Source: Adenophora triphylla var. japonica (Eukaryota > Streptophyta > Magnoliopsida > Asterales > Campanulaceae). Taken from it: a DNA stretch of 64,000 bases. The notes under the pieces are model-generated. The model was not told the origin of the DNA and did not search any database. It saw only the letters and a program-made list of their open reading frames with translations. A program made the translations under genes and the position numbers. This document shows positions 22,612 to 32,929 of the stretch, piece after piece. The stretch spans positions 186,001 to 250,000 of the forward strand of contig JAFEMH010000979.1 of NCBI GenBank assembly GCA_022495995.1, given 5' to 3'. Each line of letters starts with the position of its first letter. Positions within the stretch are counted from its first letter, which is position 1.

Positions 22612-22775
22612 TCTATAGTATAAATGGGAACGGGGTGCTACAGTACAATGAACAGTATCAAGTGCTGAATTTCCCATTTTGCCCTCACTAAGTTGTACCT
22701 TTCTCATTTTGCCCTTTAATTTTTTTTTTAAATTAAAAAAAAAAAAACGTGTCCTCGAACACGAGCTTTTACTAG
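22612..22775 (+). mobile_element. Mini-Helitron (164 bp)
   Basis: Starts TCTATAGTATAAATGG after an A and ends GCTTTTACTAG before a T, as Helitrons do (5' TC, 3' CTAG, insertion between A and T). A short hairpin (CGTGT...ACACG, 22748-22763) lies 8 bases before the CTAG. A related copy lies at 39649-39804 on the minus strand. No ORF. It sits next to the MITE right end. Confidence 0.65.
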
Positions 22776-22819
22776 TATATATAATTTTTTTGGGATAAAT
22801 CACTTTATTTTAAATTATT

Positions 22820-23000
22820 CATTAAATTAAATATTTCACAAATTTCTATATAGCAATATATTATACTGCATGCAGTATACAACATTTAAAAATTATGATA
22901 TAACATCATCAATACTGTCGCCGGTCACCACAACCGTCGTCGGCCGCCGATCCACCGTCGGAGACGAAAATCGACTGTCACCTGCCACCATCTATACAAT
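22820..23000 (+). repeat. Diverged repeat, copy 1 of 2
   Basis: Shares order and sequence with 23612-23775: an ATATTATACTRCATRCARTATRCA-like block, TTTAAAA, TATGAT, ATCATCAATAC, then a GC-rich CGCCGGTCACC block and a final TGCCACYAT. The family is unknown and no ORF is visible. A MITE is inserted at its right end. Confidence 0.5.
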
Positions 23001-23001
23001 A

Positions 23002-23277
23002 CTCCCTCCGTCCCGGACCTAGGTGCACACTTTGACTTTTGCACGTAAATTAAGAAAGTGAATAATGGAGAAAGTATTGTGAGTGTAAAAGTAAAATATG
23101 AGAGAAAATGAGTGGAGGAAATAGTAAATTATAATGGTGTTGTGAGTATTAAAATAATGTTGGAGGAGGAATGAGTGGAGGGAATAGTAAAGATTCCTTT
23201 CCATTTTAGGAAATGTGCACGTAGGTTTGGGACGCCCAGAATGGCAAAATGTGCACGTAGGTGGGGGACGGAGGGAG
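23002..23277. mobile_element. Stowaway-type MITE (276 bp)
   Basis: TA|CTCCCTCCGTCCCGGACCTA ... GGTGGGGGACGGAGGGAG|TA, with subterminal GTGCAC repeats near both ends. Confidence 0.92.
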
Positions 23278-23611
23278 TATTATATTTAGTTATATAGTAT
23301 TATATAATGTCATGTGATACTTTTTTTTTTTTTTTTTTTAGAAAATAATACAACATGCAAAATAACTTATAGTAATGCATTATGATACTTTTTTTTAGAA
23401 TTTATTAGGCATTCTGCCATTCTCCCTATATACTACTTGTACTATTTTACATTTACCTGTATTTTAAATTTTTAATTGAAACTAAGGGCGTCCTTGCCAC
23501 TCGTTTTTTGTAGAACAATTTTTTGTACTACTTTTTATCATGATGATAGGTAATTCAATTGAGGGAATTTATCGATAATTTATTTTGGAACAAATAATTT
23601 TTTCTCAAGTT

Positions 23612-23775
23612 TCACATTAAATTGAAATGTTCTATAAATTTTATACAGTAATATATTATACTACATACAATATGCAGTATTTAAAACTTATGATTCAATA
23701 TCTTCAATACCATCGTTGATCGTCACCGCCGGATGCCGCCTGCTGCTCATTGCCACTATTCATACAGTAATTTTC
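23612..23775 (+). repeat. Diverged repeat, copy 2 of 2
   Basis: Second copy of the unit at 22820-23000; see that entry. Interval 23278-24186 otherwise holds only AT-rich DNA in which I see no gene. Confidence 0.5.
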
Positions 23776-24186
23776 ACATTTATGTAATGCAATAGATTAC
23801 AGAATATTATGACCAATTTAAGGAAAAAGTTGATGTTCCATTAAACTAAAAACCATGGACTCAATTGGTAACAATATTTTGTAAGCATGCAACATATTAT
23901 ATGATAGACAAATTGTTTGGTGGAAATTAGACTAACATAACTCTATCAAATCAAAAAGACAAATATTATTATGTCATGGAAAATGTTTTGTCATTTGTTG
24001 TTGAAAACAACATGTCTATGTATGTATGTCTAAATTCATTATTTTTATTTAATTACTTTTTTTTTTAAAGTGAAAGGGTGATGGGGATTGGACAATAAAT
24101 GGGTCCCACAACCCATAGTAAGTGATTTAACATAGTTTAACAAAGGTATGTACACAAATAATACACCGGCGGAGCTATCACGGATA

Positions 24187-24310
24187 GAGCCATCAATAAG
24201 GGATAACGGGATGGGATGAGACAGTACTACGTTGTCCCGCGATTAATGGGGAACGGGACGGGATGAATTTTTGCGAGACTAAATTATTTCGTTCCGTCCC
24301 AAATCTATTG
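24187..24310 (+). mobile_element. Truncated GAGCCRTCAAT element
   Basis: Starts TAGAGCCATCAATAAGGG and shares GGGATAACGGG, GTTGTCCCGCGA and CGGGACGGGA blocks with 24548-24714. No right end with TTGACGGCTC is seen, so the copy appears truncated or decayed. Confidence 0.5.
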
Positions 24311-24547
24311 TGGGACGCGGGACAATGCGGGATAAGAAGACTTTAAATACTTCAACATGTTTGTGTTAGACTAGTTCAAGCTTAAGTATACAGTATATGT
24401 GGCCAAACAATTAGCTAGGCCGGATGAAATTATATAATCAAAATATATTAAAGCTGATCTGGCATTGATGAATTTTAAAAGTGAATACAAATTGGATTGG
24501 AGGTTGGTATACGTTTCATCTCATATTTCAAAACTTAGGTACAAGTA

Positions 24548-24714
24548 GAGCCGTCAATACGGGATAACGGGACGGGACGACACTATGTTGTCCCGCGACT
24601 AATGCGGGACGGGACGAGACGAATTTTCGCGGGCCTAAAATATTTTGTCCCATCCCGACCCATTTTAATGACGGGATGAGACACCCCGACAGGATCATCC
24701 CAAATTGACGGCTC
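24548..24714. mobile_element. MITE with GAGCCGTCAAT ends (167 bp)
   Basis: Left GAGCCGTCAATACGGG and right ending AAATTGACGGCTC are inverted repeats, flanked by TA on both sides (24546-24547, 24715-24716). Interior made of CGGGACGGGA-type units. The superfamily is not certain; TA flanks fit Tc1/mariner. Confidence 0.65.
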
Positions 24715-25154
24715 TAATCGCGGAAGCAAAGGGAGCAATTGCTTCCGTTGTTTTTTTTTTATAAAAATGTACTAGAACGAAATATTCAAAATTTTGACGG
24801 TTAGTTCAATTTATTAAAACTTATCCCCTCTGACATAAAAGGAAAAATACATTAGAATTTAAATTTGCCCCATTAAAATTTGATACAATATTTGCCTCTA
24901 TCAACAAAAATTTCTGAATTCGTCACCAACATAACATATATAAACTGCACACAATTATTGTGAATTGTGGCACTTCACAAACAAACTCAAATAATTGACA
25001 TCATAATTTTAAATAAAAATTAATTTTAATACGAAGTATAATTTAATCATGGTATAAACTACCCTCTTTATCTCAAAATACATACAGAAAAGGTTAGAAA
25101 AAGTTGAAAGTTGTTTCAAAATACCTGTTGTTTTGCTAATAGTACCTAAGAATA

Positions 25155-25400
25155 TTTAGTTATTTATAATAGTATAATTATACATTTCAAAATAAGTTAT
25201 AGTTATTTACGATATTGTCACATATTTTTGAATGCCAGTTTTTGTATAATTAGTGACATCGTACTAATAAGTTTCGATTATTTACAATAATGTCACCATG
25301 TATTTTAAGCACAAATTTAGTTATTTTCAATAGTATAATTATACATTTTAAAATAAGTTGTTGTAGTTATTTACGATATTGTCACATATTTTTCAAATTT
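25155..25400 (+). repeat. Two direct copies of an AT-rich 80-bp unit
   Basis: TTTAGTTATTTATAATAGTA at about 25160 and a similar copy at about 25315 both run through AATTATACATTT, AAAATAAGTT and TTTACGATATTGTCACATAT. No coding content. Confidence 0.6.
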
Positions 25401-25599
25401 AATTTTTTCTACTAATTTTCTATATTGTTTTCTTTTTCATTATATTAACTCATAAACTCATTAAAGAGACATCGCCCTTTTTAAATTCACAATATTTATG
25501 GCCATTTGGTGATTTTGTAATTATTTAATGTCAAAATTTTACAAAAAAAAAAATGCATTTTTTCTTAAGTTTAGAAAAAACGTGTTTTGTTTCCCCCGT

Positions 25600-25890
25600 T
25601 AGTGTAACAGAGTGCCAGTGTAACAAAGTGTCAGTGTTAGTGTAACAATGTGCCAGTGTAAAAAGGTGTCAGTGTTAGTGTAATAAAGTGCCAGTATAAT
25701 GAGTGACAGTATATGTATATTAAGTGTCAGTGTAAAAAAGTGTCAGTGTTAGTGTAATAAAGTGTCTGTGTTAGAGTGTCAGTGAATGTATATTAGTGTC
25801 AGTATAAAGAGTGTTAGTGTTAGATAAAAAATTGACAGTATTAATATAAAAAGTGTCAGTGCGAAAAACGTCAGTGAAAATATTATTAAG
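25600..25890 (+). repeat. Degenerate AGTGTCAGTGT minisatellite
   Basis: About 290 bp composed of AGTGTCAGTG(T)TAGTGTAAYAA-like units of roughly 14-30 bp with frequent substitutions. No ORF. Confidence 0.75.
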
Positions 25891-26010
25891 TGCAAGTATA
25901 AAAATAATTTTTCTTTAAATTTAAAAAAAATTGCAATTTTTTTTTAATACCAACTCTTAAAAGGTCATGGGAAAACATAATGTCAAATAGAATAAATGAT
26001 TAAAAAAAAA

Positions 26011-26452
26011 ATGACCAATGGTCTCCCGGCCTAATGGTATTTTGGGTGACTTTCCGTAGGGGAGGTCACCAGTTCGATTCTCCTCAAGGGAAATCTTGTG
26101 GTTTAATTATTTTCTTGGGTTTCAGGAGCCTTGGAGTCCCAGACACATCCGCGGCTTAAAGAAGCATTCTTTGCTGGGCTTGTACCCTCAGTGTGGGGAG
26201 TTCAAATCTTGGCAGTTTCCTGGTGATGTGGAGCAGCCAATCTATTGGTGTTGTGGAGCAGCCGTTTGGTGATGTGGAGCAGCCAAGTAATTGCCTTGTA
26301 GGAGGGTTCTCTTGGGGGCCTGCAGGTATAAGGGCAGTCTGCCACTGCCGCATAGAGACATCTCACGATTTCATGCCAAAGATATCGAGGGCCGTGCGGT
26401 GGTTCGGGATTAACCGACGAAATCGAAACCTGTGTAATAAAAAAAAAAAAAA
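26011..26452 (+). mobile_element. tRNA-derived SINE with poly-A tail
   Basis: An RNA polymerase III-type A box (GGTCTCCCGGCCTAATGG, 26020 on) and B box (AGTTCGATTCTCC) lie about 30 bases apart, followed by an unrelated body and a long A run at the right end. Imperfect target duplications AGAATAAATGATTAAAA (25989-26005) and AGAATAATGATAAAA (26453-26467) flank it. The body contains repeated GATGTGGAGCAGCC units and a second B-box-like AGTTCAAATCTTGG. Confidence 0.75.
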
Positions 26453-26467
26453 AGAATAATGATAAAA

Positions 26468-27585
26468 TGGGCAAGCGTGAATTTTACAACCGAAAGGAGT
26501 GGGTCCGACAGACGGACCAGCTGATATAAAAACCGGCGGGTTTTATTACGTGACTCTTGCGGCGACACTGGTCGGTTGCCGAACCCACGAAACCAATCCT
26601 CTTATTTATTCCCAAGTTTGCTGTTTGCCCCTAGCCCTGCTGTTCTTTTTCTTTTGACTTTTTCATCTTGTTCCTTCTATTTTTTAAGTTTAATTATTTC
26701 ATCCTTAATTCAGATTAGTTTATGCAGTGCAAATTGTTATTAAACTCTAATTTCTACAAAAATAAAAAAATAAATATAAACTTTGTAAGTCCCAAATATT
26801 TGATATTATTTGACCCCTCTTGAAACTAATGTTATGGTACTGCTGTTAGGAAAAATTATCATATAACAATTGATTTTCTTGAAATTTAACAGAATAACGA
26901 ATATATTAATTAACCAAAATATAATAAATGGGGCAGGAAGTTTGCATAAACTAGAAATTCAAAAATTAAATCAAACTGAGAAAATAAAGAAAGTCGAGTC
27001 TTGTGTTGAACACAATTTTCATAATAAGATATTGACCCCGACTGGTGTTAACGGTTATTTGACAATCTTCTATAAATATAAAACGACTTTACAATCTTTG
27101 ATACAATCAATTCAAATAAAAAAATTTGGCGAACTAAACTGTGTTTGAAACTTACAGACTTTAAAGAAGACTTTATGCAAACCGTTAGATAAAAATCTAA
27201 GGAGAGTTATATTGTGGGTTCTTTCATTTACTTTACATATCACGTGAATCAACTTGAATTAGTTGGAAATGAAGAATCATTCCTCTCAACCGCTATTCCA
27301 TCACAACTCCGCCACCATCCCTCTCAATCTCTACCACCACCACCCACCCACCATCCATATCAATCCCAGCAGCCCCACCCAATCACCACCCCTCTTCCAC
27401 CAAACAAAGGTAGAAACAAATACAATACTCCACAATTCCACCAAACACAAAAAATCAAGAACACATTTTTGATTTAAAATTAAACAAATCTTAGTTTCCC
27501 TCATCCAAAATCTCTCATCCTTTCTCAATTCTCCGACGACTTATAAAAACTCAATCTTCTCCAACTCGCAACTTTTGATTTCTTC
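26468..27585. other. Region upstream of the broken small gene
   Basis: No convincing gene. A CACGTG (G-box) lies at about 27240. 27300-27440 is very rich in CA and CCACC and encodes His/Pro-rich low-complexity peptides in two frames, which looks like a 5' leader rather than a protein. Confidence 0.4.
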
Positions 27586-28011
27586 ATGGAAAGAGGGCCC
27601 AGATACAAAGCTACGTCTATTTGCGAGAATCGAAGCTTAGATTGAAGTGGTTGAAAGAAAACCCACCAACTGATAATCAAGAATTTGATCTTACCCCGCC
27701 GCGAAACACAAGTGAAGTTTTAGGAAAATTTGATGGGTATTACTACACTACCGAATAGACGAAAAGGGTCCTCTGTTTTAACTCAGTCTGTGCCTGATTT
27801 CTCGGCGGTTTTGAGAAAAGAGAATAGGAAGTCTAGGAATACTATGTTGCCTCCATTGATGGAGAAGTCTGCTACGCCCCCATTGAAGAGTTATTCAAAG
27901 TTGTATGGAGTTGGGGTGAAATCGGGTGGGAGTAAATCGGCTATTGTGGATAAGAAGAGGGGTGGGGGAATTTTAATGGCTAGAAAGAGTCCCACCAAGG
28001 CAACCAGTTAG
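27586..28011 (+). pseudogene. Small unrecognised gene, broken by two frameshifts
   Basis: Three frames read in succession as one protein-like chain. Frame 1 starts at ATG 27586 (MERGPRYKATSICENRSL) and stops after 19 codons. Frame 3 continues without gap as LRLKWLKENPPTDNQEFD and GKFDGYYYTT, then stops. Frame 2 takes over with NRRKGSSVLTQSVPDFSAVL, runs through PPLKSYSKLYGVGVK and ends at 28011. Two small indels would explain this. The product would be about 140 residues, basic, with no obvious membrane or signal segment. I do not recognise the family. It could instead be a retained or mis-assembled host gene. Confidence 0.45.
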
Positions 28012-28849
28012 ATTTTATTAACATTGGTCTGGTCTCCCAATCCCAACTAATTCAAATTTAATCCACGTAAGAGTTAAATATTTATGCCAAATGACATAAG
28101 TATAGATACAATAAATTTATTACATCCAAGCAAAGGACACATCCATTAGATTTTCAAGTGAAAATCTGTCAATACAATCTGATCCGTTAAATATTTTATG
28201 GAAAATCCCATTTCCATTAACTTTATGACAGAAAGTGACATTTTATGTTAACTTTCTGACAAAAAGTAGCGGTTCTGTTAATTTTCTGACGGAAAAAGAC
28301 AGTTTTTGTTAGTTTTCTAACGAAAAGCTATGTCATTTCGTCAAATCATACAAATAGACATGTCTTTTCGTTATCTTTTTAACAAAACTATAACGGATGA
28401 CTAATGAATCAAAATTTAGGACTCAAAAGTGAAAATATGTTCCCAAAACATATTAAATCTTTTAATCTAACCAATTCTTAACATAATTTGGGCGCCCCTT
28501 CGAACCCAAATGTCCATTACATAACATTAACTTTTTCAAATTACAATATTAAGTTGCTTACTTTAAATATTAAATTCTCATTCATCCCAATTTGATTTAG
28601 AGAAAATAAATATATAATCTTAATCTATAAGAAATGTAGATCACAATTATGCAACTTATATTTATTTACATAAAATGAAATCAAATGAAATTAATGGTCA
28701 AAATGGGTCAAACACCATTTTCTAAACCAAATTTCCAACATCTGCTAAAAAAATATAGTTAAAGCGAAATCCAATATTTATTTTTATAAGTATTAAAGAC
28801 TGGAGTTTCAATCGTATCTCCGCCAAATGCACTTTAAGTGACATGGAAA
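28012..28849. other. Gene-free AT-rich DNA
   Basis: Contains several GACAGAAAGTTAACA/TTTTCTGACG-like units (28200-28340) that form loose direct repeats. No ORF or RNA gene seen. Confidence 0.5.
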
Positions 28850-29665
28850 AATTTCAAATCGAACCGAACCATGAAAATATTCAAACTGAACCGAACCAAA
28901 CTGCCATGATTTGGTTCGGTTTGGTTCGACCCGCAATTTGATTTTATGGTTTGAACCGCGGTTTAAACCACAATTCAAACCATAAAATAGAACACTGCTT
29001 GGTTCGATTTGGTTTGAATTTTTTCATGGTTCGGTTCGGTTTGAGATTTTTCAAAGTCGTCATAGTTTGGTTCGGTTTGGTTCGAACCGCGGTTTATTTT
29101 ATGATTTGAACCGCGGTCTAAACCACAATTCAAATCACGGTTCAAACCATGAAATAGAAAACTGCTTAAACCATTAATTAGAACATGGTTTCAGACTACA
29201 CAATTAATTGTCATGTTTATTTGATTTTTTTATACATAACATACATAAGAGATTCAGTATTTAAACAAAACTTGAAATTGTGTTTAAATGTTTATGATAA
29301 CAACATACCATTTGAGTACTTGTAATGATATGTCATAAAGAGTGAATTAACATTATTAAAGGAAGATTAACAAAAAAAAAAAAAAGATTATGTGCTAAAT
29401 TCATGAATATAATTAGGGATTTTCAAATCTAAATGTGAGGTGTATATGAAAGATATGCATATCTATGATAATATTGAACGGTTTAGTGGTTCGATCTCGC
29501 GATCTCGAACCGTGATTTGGGGGTCTAGACGCAGACAAAACCGAACCACATGGTTTGACAATTTTTGAAATTGAATCAAACCAATATTTCTTGAAAATCA
29601 AACTAAACCGCATAATCTAATTTAATTCAGTTTCGAACCACAATTTAAAACGAACCACTTGCACC
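28850..29665. repeat. GAACCG/CGGTTC palindromic element
   Basis: Dense alternation of GAACCGAACC and GGTTCGGTTTGG units at 28858-29170 and again, less dense, at 29480-29660, on both strands, so the DNA can fold on itself many times. The middle (29180-29470) is AT-rich. Probably a MITE-like foldback element; boundaries and target duplication are not clear. Confidence 0.5.
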
Positions 29666-30122
29666 TATACTCAAAATTGAAGGATGAAGATTGATGTTTG
29701 TGGGTTCACAAAATCTATATAGTCCCGATGCTATTTATTTTTGTCTAGGAAGTTAATTTATTTGGCAAATAACTAATTCCTTTATTCCTACTAATTAAAA
29801 TAAAGTAGACTATAATTCAAACATTGACTATGGTAAACAAAGTAGACTATGATAAAGTCAAAGTCAACTATGATATCTGGAAGGGGTTTAATGCTTTTGT
29901 TCAACCCTTCCCAAAATTTCTTGAAATAAAAGTAGACTTTAATTTAAACATTGACTATGGTTAATTTAGTTAATCCCATTGGATGTTTTGACTTATTTTC
30001 AATTTATGACTTCTCAAAAATATTTGAAAATCAAACTCAATGTTACTTGTTTACAACGATAAAAATAGCACAATAATAAGAAGCAATTCATATTTTCCTA
30101 AATACTTTCTTCTTAGTTAATA

Positions 30123-30387
30123 CTCTGTCCGTCACATCCAAAAATACAAAAAAATTCATTTTGAGTATGCTATTTAAAAAGGCACACTACCAAAATAGAA
30201 TTATTTTAATATTTCTTTATTCGTTTAACTCAATTGTCATATTCACAATAACTATCTACTAACTACCTCTATCATACTTTTTCTGTCGTACATCACTTTT
30301 CATACTCACAACACTTAATCAATTATACATTCTTCTTAAATTTCGTACAATATCAATTTTGTGCCTTTTCGAATGAGAAAGAGGGAG
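30123..30387. mobile_element. Degenerate Stowaway-like MITE (265 bp)
   Basis: TA|CTCTGTCCGTCACATCC on the left and GAATGAGAAAGAGGGAG|TA on the right. Interior with the usual TCACTTTT and ACACTCACAA blocks. Confidence 0.7.
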
Positions 30388-30642
30388 TACAATTTTTTCG
30401 ATAATCATATATGTAAAAAACAGGGTATGTTTGGCAACTCAATTCCAATCCATTGAATTGAAATTGAAAGGGTTAAATTAGTTTCACGAAATTCATTTTG
30501 TTCTTTTAATTCCAAATCCAAGTCTTGAAATTGAGGTTGTCAAACATACCCAGAGTTTTTTTTTTCCGGATAAAAGCTATAAGGGTAAAAGTGTCTTTTA
30601 GAGTGTGGAGAAGTAAAGGATCCAACGGAAAACGAGTGTGTG

Positions 30643-30650
30643 TATATTTA
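30643..30650 (+). promoter_or_regulatory. TATA box of the OCTOPUS homologue
   Basis: TATATTTA, about 190 bases before the start codon and about 35 bases before a long CT-rich leader (30679-30728). Pyrimidine-rich tracts just after the start site are common in plant genes. Assigned from position and sequence only. Confidence 0.5.
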
Positions 30651-30678
30651 GACTTTAGATATTGAGAGAGAAAGTCAC

Positions 30679-30728
30679 ATTCTCTCTCTCTCTTCATTTC
30701 ATTTTCTCTCTCATTCTCTCTCTCTCAC
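30679..30728 (+). promoter_or_regulatory. CT-rich leader tract
   Basis: Near-continuous TCTCTCTC repeats in the predicted 5' untranslated region. On the other strand this is GAGAGA, the type of site bound by plant BPC proteins. Function is inference. Confidence 0.45.
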
Positions 30729-30796
30729 AGTGTCCGTTGGAACTCAAAGTAGCACAAACACTCCCTCCGTGTCACTTATGCTCGAGTATTGATAAC

Positions 30797-30844
30797 ATGA
30801 GCAGAGTGCGCATTGCACACCAACAAAATCGTCACCGGTTATGA
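30797..30844 (+). CDS. Upstream ORF overlapping the OCTOPUS start codon
   Basis: A 15-codon ORF, MSRVRIAHQQNRHRL, starts at ATG 30797. Its stop TGA (30842-30844) shares bases with the main ATG (30841-30843) in the sequence ATGA. An overlap of this kind can couple termination to re-initiation. Whether it is translated is not shown by the sequence. Confidence 0.5.
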   Translation: MSRVRIAHQQNRHRL

Positions 30845-32895
30845 ATCCCGCAACCGACCAACCACAAGCACCACCGCCGCCGGCAGCAGTACAACAGCAG
30901 CAATTATTACAACCCAATCGTTCCTCCTTCTCCTGCGACCGACACCCAGAGGAGAACTTCACCGGGTTCTGTCCCTCATGCCTCTGCGAACGATTAACGA
31001 CTTTAGATCAATCCGCGAACGCCACCGCATCCTCCTCATCCCGCCGTCCTTCTACCTCCTCCGCTTCCGCCGCCGCTGCCATTAAATCACTCTTCAAACT
31101 CCCCCCAACCACCTCCAACAACAATCCCAGCACCAGTATTAGCACGGCCTCAAAAATCAAAACCTCATTTTTCCCGGAACTCCGCCGCACGAAATCCTTC
31201 TCCGCCTCCAAGAACGAAGGCTTCTCCGGCGTCTTTGAACCTCAACGGAAGTCCTGCGACGTCAGGGGAGGAAGAAACACTCTCTGGACTCTCTTTTCCA
31301 TCGACGACGGGAACAAGTCCTCTACAAACCTCGCCAACGCCGGCCCAGTTCTCGAGGACGAAGGCTACGGCAACAAAGAAGAGGAGCTTGAAGAAGTTGA
31401 GGAGGAAGAAGAAGAAGCAGGACAGGAGGAGCCCATCAATTACAGCAACAACAACATCATTAATTCCGACCATGATGATGAAATTAGGGTTTGCGAAGAC
31501 GAACCCAATGTCATAAATTTAGAAGAAACGGCCGTTCAAGAACCTTCTATTGACGATTTAAAGACTATGAAAGATCACATAGATCTCGATTCGCAAGCCA
31601 AGAAGCCGGCATTGTCAAATTTGTGGTCGGCGGCGTCGGTTTTCAGCAAGAAATGGCAGAAATGGAGGGGGAAGCAGAAGTTGAAGAAGCGGGAAAACGA
31701 CGACGGCGACTTCAACGATACTGTTTCCATGGCGTTGCCGGTCAAGAAGCCAATTGGCAGGCACTTCAGAGATACCCAGTCGGAAATTGCTGATTACGGG
31801 TTCGGTCGGCGTTCGTGCGATACTGACCCGAGGTTTTCTCTGGACGTGGGTCGGATTTCATTTGACGACCCGAGGTATTCGTTTGATGAGCCACGGGCTT
31901 CTTGGGATGGATACTTAATTGGGAGGACTTTTCCGCGTCTACCGCCCATGGTTGAAGACGCTCCCGTAGTCCACGTGGCACGCTCTGATACGTTAATCCC
32001 TGTGGAACAACCAGATGAGAATGTCCCCGGCGGGTCAATCCAGACTCGTGAGTACTATTTCGATTCTTCCTCGAAGAGAAGGAAGAGTCTTGACAGGTCT
32101 AATTCAATCAGGAAAACGGCTGCGGCTGTGGTGGCAGAGATGGATGATATGAAGGGTGGAGCTCCGGTTTCAAATGCGAAGGTGTCTCCGGCAACAATTG
32201 ATTACCTTCATGCTGCTAGGTTATTGGATGGGGAGAGAGGGGAATTAATTAGGGACTCGAATTCAAACTCATTGAGGGATGATTGTTCTGAGACATTCGA
32301 GTTGGGGTTTAAGGATAATGGTACTGTGATTGGTGGTGGTGGTGGTGGTGGTGAAGGGGAAAGGAAGGGTTTGAAAAAGTCCCGGAGATGGAGTTGGAAG
32401 TTATGGGGGTTTATTCACCGGAGGGCCGGGGGAGGGAATAAGGACGAGGAGGAAGAGAGGTATAGTCGGGTTAACGGGGTAGAAAGGTCATTTTCAGAGT
32501 CTTGGCAAGACACGAGGAGAGAAGGCAATGGTGAAGGGAAGAATGGGCTTAATAGAAAGGTGTTTAGAAGTAACAGTAGTGTGAGTTGGAGAAATTCGTA
32601 TAACAATGGTGGAGCATTTGGAAACGTGAGGAAATCATTTGAGATAAATGGGAACGGAAATACAAATGGGAACGGAAATGGGATTGGGAATGTGAAGAAG
32701 AAGAGGGATGAGTTTGTTCTTGAAAGGAATAGAAGTGCTAGGTATTCGCCTAATAATAACCATGTTGATAATGGCCTCTTGAGGTTTTATTTGACGCCAT
32801 TGAGGGGTAGTCGCAGAGGAGGGGGTGTTGGATCAGGGAAGAGTAATGCTAATGGCTCACATTCTTTTGCCAGGACCATGATGCGGCTCTACTGA
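30841..32895 (+). CDS. OPS: OCTOPUS-type protein (DUF740 family)
   Basis: Single-exon gene of 684 codons, close to the length of Arabidopsis OPS (At3g09070). In Arabidopsis OPS is a membrane-associated, polar protein in phloem precursor cells that promotes protophloem differentiation and acts in brassinosteroid and CLE45/BAM3 signalling. Visible DUF740 marks: a Cys/His motif near the N-terminus (C32, H35, C44, C47, C49 in GFCPSCLCERL), TLWTLFSIDDG, the tryptophan-rich basic segment SVFSKKWQKWRGKQKLKK, GRTFPRLPPMV, KRRKSLDRSNSIRKTAAAV, and the C-terminal NGLLRFYLTPLRGSRR followed by FARTMMRLY at the end. Low-complexity parts: a polyglutamine-like start, an acidic Glu run near residue 190, eight glycines from a GGT repeat (about 32333), and Asn-Gly repeats. 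ATG 30841 gives the conserved N-terminus. No signal peptide or membrane span is seen, as expected. The frame is intact; this is the only clearly functional host gene in the window. Confidence 0.93.
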   Translation: MNPATDQPQAPPPPAAVQQQQLLQPNRSSFSCDRHPEENFTGFCPSCLCERLTTLDQSANATASSSSRRPSTSSASAAAAIKSLFKLPPTTSNNNPSTSISTASKIKTSFFPELRRTKSFSASKNEGFSGVFEPQRKSCDVRGGRNTLWTLFSIDDGNKSSTNLANAGPVLEDEGYGNKEEELEEVEEEEEEAGQEEPINYSNNNIINSDHDDEIRVCEDEPNVINLEETAVQEPSIDDLKTMKDHIDLDSQAKKPALSNLWSAASVFSKKWQKWRGKQKLKKRENDDGDFNDTVSMALPVKKPIGRHFRDTQSEIADYGFGRRSCDTDPRFSLDVGRISFDDPRYSFDEPRASWDGYLIGRTFPRLPPMVEDAPVVHVARSDTLIPVEQPDENVPGGSIQTREYYFDSSSKRRKSLDRSNSIRKTAAAVVAEMDDMKGGAPVSNAKVSPATIDYLHAARLLDGERGELIRDSNSNSLRDDCSETFELGFKDNGTVIGGGGGGGEGERKGLKKSRRWSWKLWGFIHRRAGGGNKDEEEERYSRVNGVERSFSESWQDTRREGNGEGKNGLNRKVFRSNSSVSWRNSYNNGGAFGNVRKSFEINGNGNTNGNGNGIGNVKKKRDEFVLERNRSARYSPNNNHVDNGLLRFYLTPLRGSRRGGGVGSGKSNANGSHSFARTMMRLY

Positions 32896-32929
32896 AATCA
32901 AAGGTTGATTAACTCATTCCTTGCTTTTA

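Noticed and set aside
22441..22803. Minus-strand ORF of 120 codons, and similar ORFs at 23.0, 34.7, 36.7 and 37.3 kb
   Set aside because: They all translate the same MITE sequence (HSFSLLHYFNTHNT-type peptides) and have no coding signal.
26011..26100. tRNA gene (A and B box-like motifs)
   Set aside because: No cloverleaf or anticodon arm can be drawn; the motifs head a SINE with target duplications and an A tail. The same holds at 35.1 and 50.7 kb.
27214..27477. His/Pro-rich ORFs before the small broken gene
   Set aside because: Low-complexity CA-rich leader readable in two frames; no domain.
30759..30776. CTCCCTCCGTGTCACTTA in the OCTOPUS leader as a MITE end
   Set aside because: No partner end or TA flank within reach; likely chance or an old fragment.
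31008..31473. Antisense ORFs over the OCTOPUS gene
   Set aside because: Mirror frames of a GC-biased coding region; no own start context or homology.
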